DNA of 13,821 nt from JBMNHG01 sp045627705 (GCA_045627705.1 JAZQOE010000129.1:1-13821); one strand, 5' to 3'. Counted from the first letter of the stretch, positions 1-7,125 are shown. Notes: generated by a model not told the origin, from the letters alone. Translations and numbers: made by a program.

Positions 1-1460
1 GCATACGGGCCTTCGCCCTTGGCGGCGAGGCGGAGTTTGCGGCGCTCGCGGAAGACAAGCGGGAGGTTCACGATCTGCGTGAAGAGATCGGAAATCGGGA
101 GGGCGAGCCAGATGGCGAGGATCTTGTCGTCCATGAAGCGCGGAAGCAGCCAGACAATGGGCAGGAGACAGAAGCATTGGCGGAGCATGGAGAGGATGAT
201 GGCGGTCTTCGGCCGGCCGATGGACTGGTAGTATGTCGTCGCGGCGACATTTATGAAGACCGACCAGAAGCAGCAATTCGCGATGCGGAGGGCGCGCGTG
301 GCGGACTCGACGCCGACAGGATCGTCGGTGAAGCAGCGCGCGAGCTGTGGCGCGAAGATTTCGGCGACGGCGCACGCCAGCACCGTCGCTATCGCCGTGA
401 GTCCGAGGCCGATGTCGAACGAGCGCTTTACGCGCTTGAAGTTGCGCGCGCCCCAGTTGTAGCCGACAATCGGCGCCAGTCCCTGTTGCACGCCGGCGCT
501 CGGCATGAAGAAGAGGAACATGAGGCTCATGTAGATGCCGAAGGAGCTGATTTCAATTGTGCCTTGAGCCTGCGAAGTGGACCAGCGCGCGAAGGAATGG
601 TTCATCGAGAAGTTGATGAGCGAGCCGACAAGCTGCATCAGGAATGGAGCAAGGCCGATCGCGAGGACGCGTCCGGCGATGTCGCCGTAAAGCCTGATTC
701 GCGAGATGCGCAATCGCACCACCGAGAATCCGCCGAGGTAGTACACGAGTCCGGCGGCGCATGAAACCATCATGGCGATGTTCGTGGCCCATGCGGCGCC
801 CGCGACCTTCCAGCCTAGGCCGTTGATGGCGGAGATGCCGACGATATCCGAAATCGCCGCAGGCAGCTGGATGCGCTCGTAGATGAAGAGCGGGTCGAGG
901 ATGATGTTCACGATGCAGCCGATGATCATGCAGACCATCGACATCTTCGGGGCGCCCTCGGCGCGCGTCATCGCCGAAAGGCCGAAGGCGAGGTGCGAGA
1001 AGAGATTGAAGAAGATAGTGATCACCACATACTGCCGAGCGAAGGCGAATGCCGCGGGGGTGACGCTTTCGCCGGCCATCAGGCGAAGGATAGGATCAAT
1101 GCCGAAGAAATACATCAGGGGCGGGACGATGAGTCCAAAGAGCAGCTTCATCGCCACGAGCTGTCCTAGGGTGCGTTCGGCGCCCGTCATGTCGTTCTCG
1201 CCCAGCTTGATCGAAAGGACGGCGCTCGAACCGGCGCCGATAAGCACGCCGACGGCGCCAAGCGCCATGGCGATTGGCGCCGTCATCGCAAGGCCGGCGA
1301 TCGCGTCGCTTCCGCAGCCCTGGCCGATGTACACGCGATCGACGATGTTGTAGAGCACGTGCACGCACATCGTGACCAAGCCTGGCCATGCGAAGCGGAG
1401 AAGCATTGGCAGGATGTCGCCTGTCGCGAGATCCTTCAGTTTGTCGTTTGTCCCTTCCAT
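1..1460 (-). CDS. MATE-family multidrug/Na+ antiporter, 3' end cut by window edge
   Basis: Reading the minus strand from the ATG at 1460 gives 486 residues with no stop before base 1, so the C-terminus lies outside the window. The start is MEGTNDKLKDLATGD, followed by many hydrophobic segments typical of a 12-helix MATE (MOP superfamily) efflux protein. The region IGQGCGSDAIAGLAMTAPI and, in the second half, GVQQGLAPIVGYNWGARNFKRV match the MATE pattern in both repeats. Such proteins sit in the inner membrane and export cationic drugs or metabolites using an Na+ or H+ gradient; the substrate here cannot be told. The gene starts 5 bp after the gtrA-like stop and probably shares its transcript. 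The visible length already matches a full MATE protein (about 440-480 residues), so little is likely missing. The family call is firm and the specificity is unknown. Confidence 0.88.
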   Translation of the reverse strand, partial: MEGTNDKLKDLATGDILPMLLRFAWPGLVTMCVHVLYNIVDRVYIGQGCGSDAIAGLAMTAPIAMALGAVGVLIGAGSSAVLSIKLGENDMTGAERTLGQLVAMKLLFGLIVPPLMYFFGIDPILRLMAGESVTPAAFAFARQYVVITIFFNLFSHLAFGLSAMTRAEGAPKMSMVCMIIGCIVNIILDPLFIYERIQLPAAISDIVGISAINGLGWKVAGAAWATNIAMMVSCAAGLVYYLGGFSVVRLRISRIRLYGDIAGRVLAIGLAPFLMQLVGSLINFSMNHSFARWSTSQAQGTIEISSFGIYMSLMFLFFMPSAGVQQGLAPIVGYNWGARNFKRVKRSFDIGLGLTAIATVLACAVAEIFAPQLARCFTDDPVGVESATRALRIANCCFWSVFINVAATTYYQSIGRPKTAIILSMLRQCFCLLPIVWLLPRFMDDKILAIWLALPISDLFTQIVNLPLVFRERRKLRLAAKGEGPY

Positions 1461-1465
1461 TTCAC

Positions 1466-2008
1466 TCAACCCTTGAAGATGACGAATTTGCGAAGCGCGT
1501 AGTTTATCATGAGAGCGGATATGAGATTGGCTCCAAATGCAAGCGTCGTCTGCATTCCGAATTTCGCGATCAGGAACGTCTGCAAACCGGTGCCGATGGC
1601 CGTGCTGATTGCCGAAACGCCGAAGAACATGAGTATCTCGAGCGGCATGGAGTGTCTGCCCGCCTTGAATACGAACGCCCTGTTCAGCAGATAGCACACG
1701 GCGTTGGAGACAAAGTACGCCGCGATATTGCAGTAGATCGCGTTCGTCGCGCGCGCACCTTCCTGCGCCGCCGGAACGACAACGTCGGCGAACTTCGAAA
1801 GAACCCTCACGACAATGTCATCCTGCGTCAGACACGGAAACAGGAACCATCCGGCGAGGAAGAACACGATGATATTCACTGCCGTTGCGGCACCGCCGGC
1901 AATCGCGTACTTCACGAACTGGATGATCGGATGCGCGCTTGCACCATCGCCAGTAAACTGGCGCCAGGCCTCCTTTGGCGAACGTGGGAATGGGATTTTG
2001 ATTGTCAT
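1466..2008 (-). CDS. GtrA-like four-helix membrane protein
   Basis: The 180-residue product has a short polar N-terminus (about residues 1-25), then four hydrophobic stretches at roughly 30-55, 90-110, 125-145 and 155-175. The pattern IIQFVKYAIAGGAATAVNIIVFF at the start and ALRKFVIFKG at the end is typical of the GtrA/DPMS family. GtrA proteins are thought to flip or hold undecaprenyl-phosphate-linked sugars during glycosylation of surface polysaccharides; some members have other or unknown roles. No glycosyltransferase partner is visible here, because the neighbours are prmA (4 bp upstream) and a MATE transporter (5 bp downstream). The tight spacing suggests co-transcription. A direct role in polysaccharide export is therefore a family-level inference only. 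Confidence 0.85.
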   Translation of the reverse strand: MTIKIPFPRSPKEAWRQFTGDGASAHPIIQFVKYAIAGGAATAVNIIVFFLAGWFLFPCLTQDDIVVRVLSKFADVVVPAAQEGARATNAIYCNIAAYFVSNAVCYLLNRAFVFKAGRHSMPLEILMFFGVSAISTAIGTGLQTFLIAKFGMQTTLAFGANLISALMINYALRKFVIFKG

Positions 2009-2012
2009 GCGG

Positions 2013-2885
2013 CTAAGCCTTTGCGGGAATTAGCCAGCCGCTGCGCCATTCGCCAATTTGGACGGCCATGCGTTCGGTGAAACCCTGGGCCTGGAAGGCG
2101 GCGAGGACGTCGGGATACTGGCGGTCGAGGATGCCGCTTACGATCAAACCGGCCTTTGGCCCGCGACGGACATTGGCGGCAAGATGCGCGGCATTTGCGA
2201 TCAGCACGGGAGCGAGGATGTTGGCGACAACCAAGTCCGCCTCGCCCGCGTAGCTTTCGAGTCCATCGACGGAATACGGGACTTTGACATTGTGGGCGGC
2301 GGCGAGCGCATTCGATGATGCGACGGCGTCGGGGTCGTTGTCATACCCGCGCACTTCGCGGAATCCGAGTAGCGCGGCGGCGACGGAAAGTATGCCTGTT
2401 CCACATCCCGCGTCGATCACATCGCGGTCGGCGTCTTCGGCCGCAGCCTGGTCCAGCATCTGCAGGCATGCGCGGGTGGTCGCGTGGTTGCCAGTGCCGA
2501 AGCTGATGCCAGGTTCGATGGACACGATGCGTTCGCCGGGAAGCGCGGTGTAATCCTCCCAGATCGGACGAACCACGATGCGCGGCGAGATGCGCGCGGT
2601 GTGGAAGTACTTCTTCCAGCTTTCGGCCCAGTCCTGCGCGGGAAGCGATTCGATATGGGTTTCCGCGGTGGAGCCTTGGGCCGCGAGGGCGGCGCGCAAT
2701 GCGGCGTCGGCGGGAGCCGGGTCTTCCGTCGCCTCCATGAAAATCTGCGCGATTGTGAGTCCGGATACAAGATCCTCGAAGCTTGATACGCCAAAGCCTT
2801 GCTCGGAAAGAGCTTCGACGACGGCATCGGCCTGATCGTTGCGGATTGGAGCCCAGACTTTTGTAACCGCGATATTCCACTGCAT
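2013..2885 (-). CDS. prmA: Ribosomal protein L11 methyltransferase
   Basis: PrmA is a cytosolic SAM-dependent enzyme that methylates lysines and the N-terminal amine of ribosomal protein L11. The 290-residue product has a small N-terminal substrate-recognition domain (about 1-70) and a class I methyltransferase domain. The PrmA signature GISFGTGNHATTRACL lies at about residues 126-141, motif I DAGCGTG at about 158-164, and the post-motif VVANILAP at about 219-226. I chose the ATG at 2885 because GGGAGA sits 7-8 bases before it and the protein then begins MQWNIAVTKVW, the usual PrmA start. An in-frame start 12 codons further upstream has no better support. It is the first gene of a probable prmA-gtrA-MATE operon. 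Family assignment is very secure. Confidence 0.95.
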   Translation of the reverse strand: MQWNIAVTKVWAPIRNDQADAVVEALSEQGFGVSSFEDLVSGLTIAQIFMEATEDPAPADAALRAALAAQGSTAETHIESLPAQDWAESWKKYFHTARISPRIVVRPIWEDYTALPGERIVSIEPGISFGTGNHATTRACLQMLDQAAAEDADRDVIDAGCGTGILSVAAALLGFREVRGYDNDPDAVASSNALAAAHNVKVPYSVDGLESYAGEADLVVANILAPVLIANAAHLAANVRRGPKAGLIVSGILDRQYPDVLAAFQAQGFTERMAVQIGEWRSGWLIPAKA

Positions 2886-2985
2886 TTGAGATTCTCCCGT
2901 AAAAAACGTTTGTTTTCGCATTTTGTCCGCTTGGTGTCAAGCCGCCATCAATTCTTAAATCGTCTATTCCCTTAAGAAAACAAAT

Positions 2986-2998
2986 GGGGACACACCCC
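2986..2998. repeat. Short GGGG/CCCC palindrome of REP-like type
   Basis: GGGG-ACACA-CCCC lies in the gap between prmA and the zinc-ribbon gene, with flanks AAAT and GATTTT. On the minus strand it reads GGGGTGTGTCCCCATTTG. Similar GGGG-TNTGT-CCCC-ATTT strings recur in many bacterial genomes as REP-type elements mobilised by Y1 (RAYT) transposases. Only one copy is visible here, so the repeat identity is by resemblance only. It could also act as a second weak terminator for the gene ending at 3072. Confidence 0.35.
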
Positions 2999-3011
2999 GA
3001 TTTTCAGGCAT

Positions 3012-3048
3012 AAAAAAGCGGCGCGCCGCTGGGTTAGTGGTGCGCCGC
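3012..3048 (-). terminator. Rho-independent terminator of the rpmB / zinc-ribbon unit
   Basis: Arms GCGGCGCGCC (3018-3027) and GGTGCGCCGC (3039-3048) pair over 10 bp with one G-T wobble and an 11-base loop. Six A residues at 3012-3017 become a U-tract in minus-strand RNA. The hairpin begins 23 bases after the stop of the gene ending at 3072. Confidence 0.85.
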
Positions 3049-3071
3049 GTTTGTGGGAAGCTAAAAATTGA

Positions 3072-3533
3072 TTACTGGAGAATCTCGAGGAGGGACTGAA
3101 GGCGGGAGGTGAGTTCCTCCTGAGACTTCAGGATTTCGGCAAGCGTGTTGCGAGCCTTTTCGAGACGTGACTCAAGCACCTCGCAGGCAGTATCGGCTTT
3201 CGCGCGCTCTTCCCTGATGGAGGCCAGTTCGGTCACAAGCCCGGCTGCGCGGTCTTCCGACTTGGCCAACATCCGGCGGAGATTGCCAATCTGGGCTTCC
3301 TGGTCTTCGGGCGACTGATCGAGGTCCTCAAGCTGCATTCCCTCTGGAATCGGGACATCGACCTGCTCGCCGCACTCGGTGCAATTGATTATGAGACCCG
3401 CACCGCGATAGTCTATCACCAGACTATGGCCACAGTGCGGGCAATTGAAAACGATATCCGACTCGCTGATGGGATGACCTTCGTCATCAACCAGCGGAAC
3501 TTCGCCCTCGACGGTATCGCTATCGGAGCGCAT
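3072..3533 (-). CDS. Zinc-ribbon protein with C-terminal coiled coil
   Basis: I do not recognise this 153-residue protein as a named family. It has an acidic N-terminus (1-28), then a likely zinc ribbon with CPHC at residues 31-34 and CTEC at 51-54. An acidic linker (about 60-78) follows. The C-terminal half (about 78-153) is rich in Leu, Glu, Lys and Arg with heptad-like spacing, typical of a coiled coil. No signal peptide or membrane segment is seen, so it is probably cytosolic and oligomeric. It starts 12 bp after the rpmB stop with AGGA placed 7 bases before the ATG, and a strong terminator follows. It is therefore the second gene of a two-gene unit with L28. The link to ribosome or RNA biology is guilt by association only. 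Confidence 0.8.
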   Translation of the reverse strand: MRSDSDTVEGEVPLVDDEGHPISESDIVFNCPHCGHSLVIDYRGAGLIINCTECGEQVDVPIPEGMQLEDLDQSPEDQEAQIGNLRRMLAKSEDRAAGLVTELASIREERAKADTACEVLESRLEKARNTLAEILKSQEELTSRLQSLLEILQ

Positions 3534-3545
3534 CGCGGAATCCTA

Positions 3546-3773
3546 TCAGCCCTTTGTGACCTTGCCCTGGCGAATGCAGGCGGTACAAACGAGCAGATGG
3601 GTCGTGGCACCATTGACCTTGGCGCGGACGCGCTGGAGGTTGGGCATGAAGCGACGCTTGTTGATACCGGTCGTATGGAGACCGATACCGCCCTTGTACT
3701 TGGCGAGACCATGGCGAACGATCGTATTGCCCGTCTGGGGGCCCTTGCCGCAAATAGCGCAAACTCTGGACAT
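3546..3773 (-). CDS. rpmB: Large-subunit ribosomal protein bL28
   Basis: The 75-residue product begins MSRVCAICGKGP and has the L28 core: a glycine- and arginine-rich segment (GINKRRFMPNLQRVR at about 36-50) and a C-terminal CTAC. Cysteine pairs C5/C8 and C63/C66 show it is the zinc-binding (C+) paralogue. L28 sits near the tRNA exit region of the 50S subunit. Length matches the family (about 63-78). AAGGAG lies 7-8 bases before the ATG, a very good ribosome-binding site, and a sigma-70-like promoter is visible just upstream. It is followed 12 bp later by the zinc-ribbon/coiled-coil gene. Identification is secure. Confidence 0.96.
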   Translation of the reverse strand: MSRVCAICGKGPQTGNTIVRHGLAKYKGGIGLHTTGINKRRFMPNLQRVRAKVNGATTHLLVCTACIRQGKVTKG

Positions 3774-3798
3774 TTGAATTCTCCTTGAAGAAAGGTGC

Positions 3799-3828
3799 AG
3801 TATAGCCTAAAAAATCGGCGGAACGCAA
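3799..3828 (-). promoter_or_regulatory. Probable sigma-70 promoter of rpmB
   Basis: On the minus strand TTGCGT (3828-3823), an 18-base spacer and TATACT (3804-3799) stand about 25 bases upstream of the rpmB ATG. The -10 is preceded by GGC, as at the pyrH promoter candidate. Confidence 0.55.
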
Positions 3829-3837
3829 GGGTAATTA

Positions 3838-3848
3838 GCGGCGCGCCG
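3838..3848 (-). terminator. GC palindrome after the PTS-fusion gene, weak terminator
   Basis: GCGGCGCGCCG lies 19 bases past the stop at 3868. It shares the GGCGCGCC core with the elements at 3018 and 7133. Here the T-run (3849-3854) lies on the plus strand, so minus-strand RNA would have A residues before the hairpin and only UAAUU after it. Function as a terminator is therefore uncertain. Confidence 0.4.
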
Positions 3849-3867
3849 TTTTTTGCCGTGATTTTGA

Positions 3868-4698
3868 CTACTTGATAGTGTAGCGGGTTGCTTTCGAAAG
3901 CGCCTTCCAAAGCGCCGTCGGTGTTTCGGCGGCGAGCAGCGCTTCGCGGTTCTGCGCCTTCATGAAGGCTTCGGTGAGGCCTGCCATGAGCTTCAGGTAG
4001 AAGGCGCTGACCGCTGTCGGGATGGTGATCAGGCAGACAACGAACACCGGTTGCGAAGTGCCGAAGTCGATGCCCGTGGAACTGGTGCCGATGGCGAGTG
4101 TGAGGCCGCCACCTTCGACGCCGCGGACATGCGGGAAGGCGAGCCCGTTATCCATGCTCGTCGAAAGGATTGCCTCGCGCTCGAGGGCGCCGGCGATCAG
4201 TTTGTCCGCATCGTCAACGAACCCGCCATCGTGCATCTGGCGGGCGAGAATGGCGATCGCCTCGTTGCGGGTAGTGGCCGCCATGCGCGGCACCATGAGG
4301 CTTTCGGCCGAGAAGCGCGAGATTCCCACGCGACGCGGCTCGGTACGCGAAGGGCGTTCGCCGGTCCAATGTGGGGCATCGGTCGATTCGAAGAGGATAC
4401 GCGCGCAGCTTGGGCAAGTCTGGAGTTCCTTGCCCTGGCGGACGGCCTGCACCTGGCTGATTGGAAGCTTCATCCCGCAAATGGCGCAGCTGCCGTTGAA
4501 AACAGGCGCCATTACGATATGGTCTTTCTTGTAGAGACGCTGGTAAAGCGCCGACGCTTCGGGGGGGAGGCGGGACGCCAGCGCCTCGATGTCGCTGTTG
4601 AGTCGATCGAGGTGCGTACCGTCACCAGTGGCGCGATGTTCATCTCGCGTAAGGGCGAGTTCCTGCAACTGAACCAGATGGTTCACCAGGCTATCCAT
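3868..4698 (-). CDS. C4 zinc-ribbon domain fused to PTS EIIA (Fru/Ntr type) domain
   Basis: The 276-residue product joins two modules. Residues 1-110 hold a helical start (1-60) and a zinc ribbon with CAIC at 71-74 and CPSC at 95-98, resembling the C4-type ribbon of the DUF164/CdsZ family. After a basic linker, residues about 127-276 form an EIIA domain of the fructose/nitrogen (PtsN-like) class. NGLAFPH ends at H190, the expected phosphohistidine, and RFSAESLMVPRMAATTRNEAIAILARQM is the usual EIIA entry. No EIIB or EIIC is seen, which suggests a regulatory role like PtsN rather than sugar import. GAGGAT lies 7 bases before the ATG. It follows the repeat protein by 30 bp and is last in the pyrH-frr cluster. 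The domain calls are firm; the target of the protein is unknown. Confidence 0.87.
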   Translation of the reverse strand: MDSLVNHLVQLQELALTRDEHRATGDGTHLDRLNSDIEALASRLPPEASALYQRLYKKDHIVMAPVFNGSCAICGMKLPISQVQAVRQGKELQTCPSCARILFESTDAPHWTGERPSRTEPRRVGISRFSAESLMVPRMAATTRNEAIAILARQMHDGGFVDDADKLIAGALEREAILSTSMDNGLAFPHVRGVEGGGLTLAIGTSSTGIDFGTSQPVFVVCLITIPTAVSAFYLKLMAGLTEAFMKAQNREALLAAETPTALWKALSKATRYTIK

Positions 4699-4728
4699 TG
4701 AAATATCCTCTTCGCGTTTATCGCAATC

Positions 4729-5610
4729 TTACTGGATGTATGTGCCGGAAAGCGGAATATCGGGTCCGACCGGCCAGGAGGAGAATTCCGTGAGAGAAGC
4801 ATTCGGTCCCCACGCCTGCGCGGCGAGAACGACGATTGTCGCAAGAGTGACGATGATCGAAAGGCATGCCGCGACGATGAATGTCCAATGCGCGGTATCG
4901 GCGACGACAACCGGCTTGTACGCACCCTGCGGTGCTGTCCAGGGCTTTGAATCGTCCGCACCTTCCGCGGAAGCGGCGTCATTGTTGTTAGCGTCGGGCG
5001 CGGCATTCACGGAAATCTGCGGGCCGGCGGAAGCGCCCGGACGGCGGACCTTGATCGTCTTCCTGCGTGTGAGGGGCGCCTCTTCCGCGGCAGGTTCGAT
5101 AGCCGCCGCCGCCGCGACTTCGTTGAGTTTCGCGGTAGCGAGCTTCGACGTGGGAAGGCGCGATGTCTGGCTGGCCGCGGTCGCGCTAAGCGGGGTCGCA
5201 ACTGGAAGCGGCGCCGCAGGGGCGGCTGGAGCAGAAACCTCGCCGGGACGCTTCAGTCGAATCGTCTTCGGGGCGCTGGCGATAGTCGCGGGCGCGCCAC
5301 CGAGAGCGCTATCCAGCGAAATGCGCGATGTCTTCGACTTTGCAGCCTGGACATCCGCCGCCGGGGCGGCAGGCGTGGCGGCGACCGGCTTGAACTGGAC
5401 GGTCGCGCCAATATCTGCGCCGGCTTCAGGCAATGGAATGCGGGTCGTGGCGGATTTCGCCGCTGGAGCCGTCTCTGGAGCAGGGGCGGGATCGCCAGGA
5501 CGGCGAAGCTGGATCGTGGGCTTCGCAAGACGTATGGTCGGAGCCGCCGAAATCGACGCCTTGGGTGGAATGTTCGCCTGGGAATCAGGGGTGGCCTGTT
5601 CGTCTGCCAT
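4729..5610 (-). CDS. Low-complexity single-pass membrane protein with T-x-(R/K)-(L/I/V) repeats
   Basis: I do not recognise a family. The 293-residue protein starts at the ATG at 5610, which has GGAGGA 7 bases upstream; a TTG start 15 bases earlier would bury that site. Residues 1-235 are Ala/Pro/Thr-rich and probably disordered. They carry a recurring motif: TIRL-AKP and TIQLRRPG at about 25-39, TTRI at 55, TSRI at 94, TIRLKRPG at about 116-123, TSRL/TSKL/TAKL at about 149-161, and TIKVRRPG at about 185-192. A strong transmembrane helix follows (about 242-266, WTFIVAACLSIIVTLATIVV) and a short 27-residue tail. No N-terminal signal peptide is seen, so the basic repeats are probably cytosolic. 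It lies between frr (58 bp) and the PTS fusion (30 bp). A scaffold or docking role is speculation. Confidence 0.78.
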   Translation of the reverse strand: MADEQATPDSQANIPPKASISAAPTIRLAKPTIQLRRPGDPAPAPETAPAAKSATTRIPLPEAGADIGATVQFKPVAATPAAPAADVQAAKSKTSRISLDSALGGAPATIASAPKTIRLKRPGEVSAPAAPAAPLPVATPLSATAASQTSRLPTSKLATAKLNEVAAAAAIEPAAEEAPLTRRKTIKVRRPGASAGPQISVNAAPDANNNDAASAEGADDSKPWTAPQGAYKPVVVADTAHWTFIVAACLSIIVTLATIVVLAAQAWGPNASLTEFSSWPVGPDIPLSGTYIQ

Positions 5611-5668
5611 GGTTGTTTCCTCCAAAATGCCTGAAGTCTTGAAAACTCGATTTTCAACCGAATGGAGA

Positions 5669-6232
5669 CTAGCTCTCCATTACCTCGGTTTCCTTTGCCT
5701 TGAGAGCGGCGTCGATCTTCGCGATGTGCTGATCGGTGCTCTTCTGAATCTGGTCGAGACCAGAATCGCGCTCGTCTTCGCTGACCTTGCCATCCTTTTC
5801 AAGCTTCTTGATCATGTCGTTGGCGTCGCGGCGGACATTGCGGACCGACACGCGCGCCTCTTCGCTTTCGCGGCGGGCGACCTTCACGATGTCCTTGCGG
5901 CGCTCTTCGCTAAGCTCTGGAATCGGAACGCGGATCACACGGCCGTCATTGCGCGGCGTCACGCCGAGATTCGCCGCGAGAATCGCCTTTTCAATGTCGC
6001 CAAGCACCGATGGATCGTAGGCGTTGATCACGATCAGTCGCGCCTCGGGCGTCGAAATGCCGGCGAGATCGCGAAGGCGCGTTGGCGTGCCATAGTACGG
6101 CACCTGCACGTTTTCAACGAGGGCGGGCGACGCCTTGCCCGTGCGGAGACCCGCAAACTGCTCCTTGAGGACGGAGAGACTCTTGTCCATCTTCTCTTCC
6201 GCGTCCAGCAAAACTTCGTCGAGTGATTCCAT
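5669..6232 (-). CDS. frr: Ribosome recycling factor
   Basis: The 187-residue product matches RRF, which acts with EF-G and IF3 to split post-termination 70S ribosomes. Recognisable segments are LRTGKASPALVENVQVPYYGTPTRLRDLA (about 31-59), the NDGRVIRVPIPELSEERRKDIVKVARRESEEARVSVRNVRRDAND stretch (about 95-139), and the final helix ending KETEVMES. The ATG at 6232 gives the family length (about 185) and begins MESLDEVLLDAEEKMDKSL; AAGGG lies about 9 bases upstream. A longer reading from a TTG overlapping the pyrH stop adds 11 unlikely residues. The pyrH-frr order is very common in bacteria and the two are 29 bp apart, so co-transcription is likely. Confidence 0.95.
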   Translation of the reverse strand: MESLDEVLLDAEEKMDKSLSVLKEQFAGLRTGKASPALVENVQVPYYGTPTRLRDLAGISTPEARLIVINAYDPSVLGDIEKAILAANLGVTPRNDGRVIRVPIPELSEERRKDIVKVARRESEEARVSVRNVRRDANDMIKKLEKDGKVSEDERDSGLDQIQKSTDQHIAKIDAALKAKETEVMES

Positions 6233-6261
6233 TGTCAAAATCCCTTTCTTGCCCGCCGCGA

Positions 6262-7047
6262 TCAAGCAAGCGCGCTTTCAGTAAAGTCGGAAACTAGCGT
6301 TCCAACTTCCTCGCCCTTGACGACGCGCACGAACGCGCTTTCGTCGAAGAAATCGAAGACGATAATCGGCACGTGGTTGTCCATGCACATCGCGAATGCG
6401 GTCGAGTCCATGACCTTCAGCCGCTTCTCGAGCGCCGAGATGTAGCCCAGCCGCGAATAACGGCGCGCCGCTGGATCCTTGCGGGGATCGGCAGTGTAAA
6501 CACCATCGACCTGCGTGGCCTTGAGCAACACGTCCGCGCCAATCTCGCTCGCTCGCAGCGCGGCCGCGGTGTCGGTGCTGAAATACGGATTGCCCGTGCC
6601 GCCGGCGAAGATCACGACCCGCCCCTTTTCAAGGTGGCGCATCGCCCGGCGCTGGATAAAAGGCTCGGCGACCTTTGGCATTTCGATCGAGGTCATCACC
6701 CGCGTGTCAACCCCAATCTGCTCGAGGGCGTTCTGCAAGGCGAGACCGTTGATGATGGTCGCAAGCATGCCCATGTAGTCGCCGGACGTGCGCGCAATGC
6801 CGTTGGTCTGCCCCGCGGCGCCACGGAAGATGTTTCCGCCGCCAAGGACGATTCCAACCTGGCAGCCAAGCGACGCAACACCCTTCACACGCTGCGCCAT
6901 TGCATCGAGGATAGACGAATCAATGCAGTGGCCATTGGAGCTGCCACGCAGCACCTCGCCACTGAGTTTCAACAAAACGCGCCTGTAGCGCAGTGAAGAT
7001 TCGTTCGACTGACCCAAGACTAGACTCCAATCCGCATTTTTTAACAT
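6262..7047 (-). CDS. pyrH: UMP kinase
   Basis: PyrH phosphorylates UMP to UDP in pyrimidine nucleotide synthesis and belongs to the amino-acid-kinase fold. The 261-residue reading has RVLLKLSGEVL near residue 23 (phosphate loop), GGGNIFRG near 69, FAGGTGNPYFSTDTAAALRASEIGADVLLKATQVDGVYTADP near 148-189 (UMP/ATP binding), and ends about where E. coli PyrH does. The N-terminus is about 15-20 residues longer than usual. The ATG at 7047 has no ribosome-binding site and lies at the predicted transcription start. A TTG at 7017 has GGAG 7 bases upstream and gives a more typical 251-residue protein, so the true start may be 7017. It heads the pyrH-frr cluster. Function is secure; the start is uncertain. 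Confidence 0.93.
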   Translation of the reverse strand: MLKNADWSLVLGQSNESSLRYRRVLLKLSGEVLRGSSNGHCIDSSILDAMAQRVKGVASLGCQVGIVLGGGNIFRGAAGQTNGIARTSGDYMGMLATIINGLALQNALEQIGVDTRVMTSIEMPKVAEPFIQRRAMRHLEKGRVVIFAGGTGNPYFSTDTAAALRASEIGADVLLKATQVDGVYTADPRKDPAARRYSRLGYISALEKRLKVMDSTAFAMCMDNHVPIIVFDFFDESAFVRVVKGEEVGTLVSDFTESALA

Positions 7048-7052
7048 GGAAG

Positions 7053-7081
7053 AGAATAGCCGAAACGGGGAAAAGTAGCAA
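7053..7081 (-). promoter_or_regulatory. Probable sigma-70 promoter of pyrH-frr
   Basis: On the minus strand TTGCTA (7081-7076), a 17-base spacer and TATTCT (7058-7053), preceded by GGC. The start of RNA would fall about at 7046, on the pyrH ATG. This implies either a leaderless message or use of the TTG at 7017. Confidence 0.55.
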
Positions 7082-7125
7082 ATGGAAAAGGTCAGCCAAT
7101 GTTATTTGCCATTTGGCGGCAGACA

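Noticed and set aside
177..764. 195-residue plus-strand open frame
   Set aside because: Antisense to the MATE gene, whose reading is continuous and recognisable; the product is charged low-complexity sequence.
1388..2080. 230-residue plus-strand open frame across gtrA and prmA ends
   Set aside because: Antisense to the GtrA-like gene and spans three real genes; no recognisable motif.
2912..2940. TTGACA (minus strand, 2940-2935) as a prmA -35 box
   Set aside because: No acceptable -10 hexamer lies at 16-18 bases, so I could not support a promoter.
5639..5657. TTGAAAA-CTCGA-TTTTCAA inverted repeat after frr
   Set aside because: A 7-bp AT-rich stem without a U-tract; too weak to call a terminator, and the cluster seems to continue.
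4736..6226. 496-residue open frame on the plus strand
   Set aside because: It lies antisense to frr and the repeat membrane protein, both well supported with ribosome-binding sites; its Ala/Arg-rich product resembles no family and reflects GC-rich codon shadowing.
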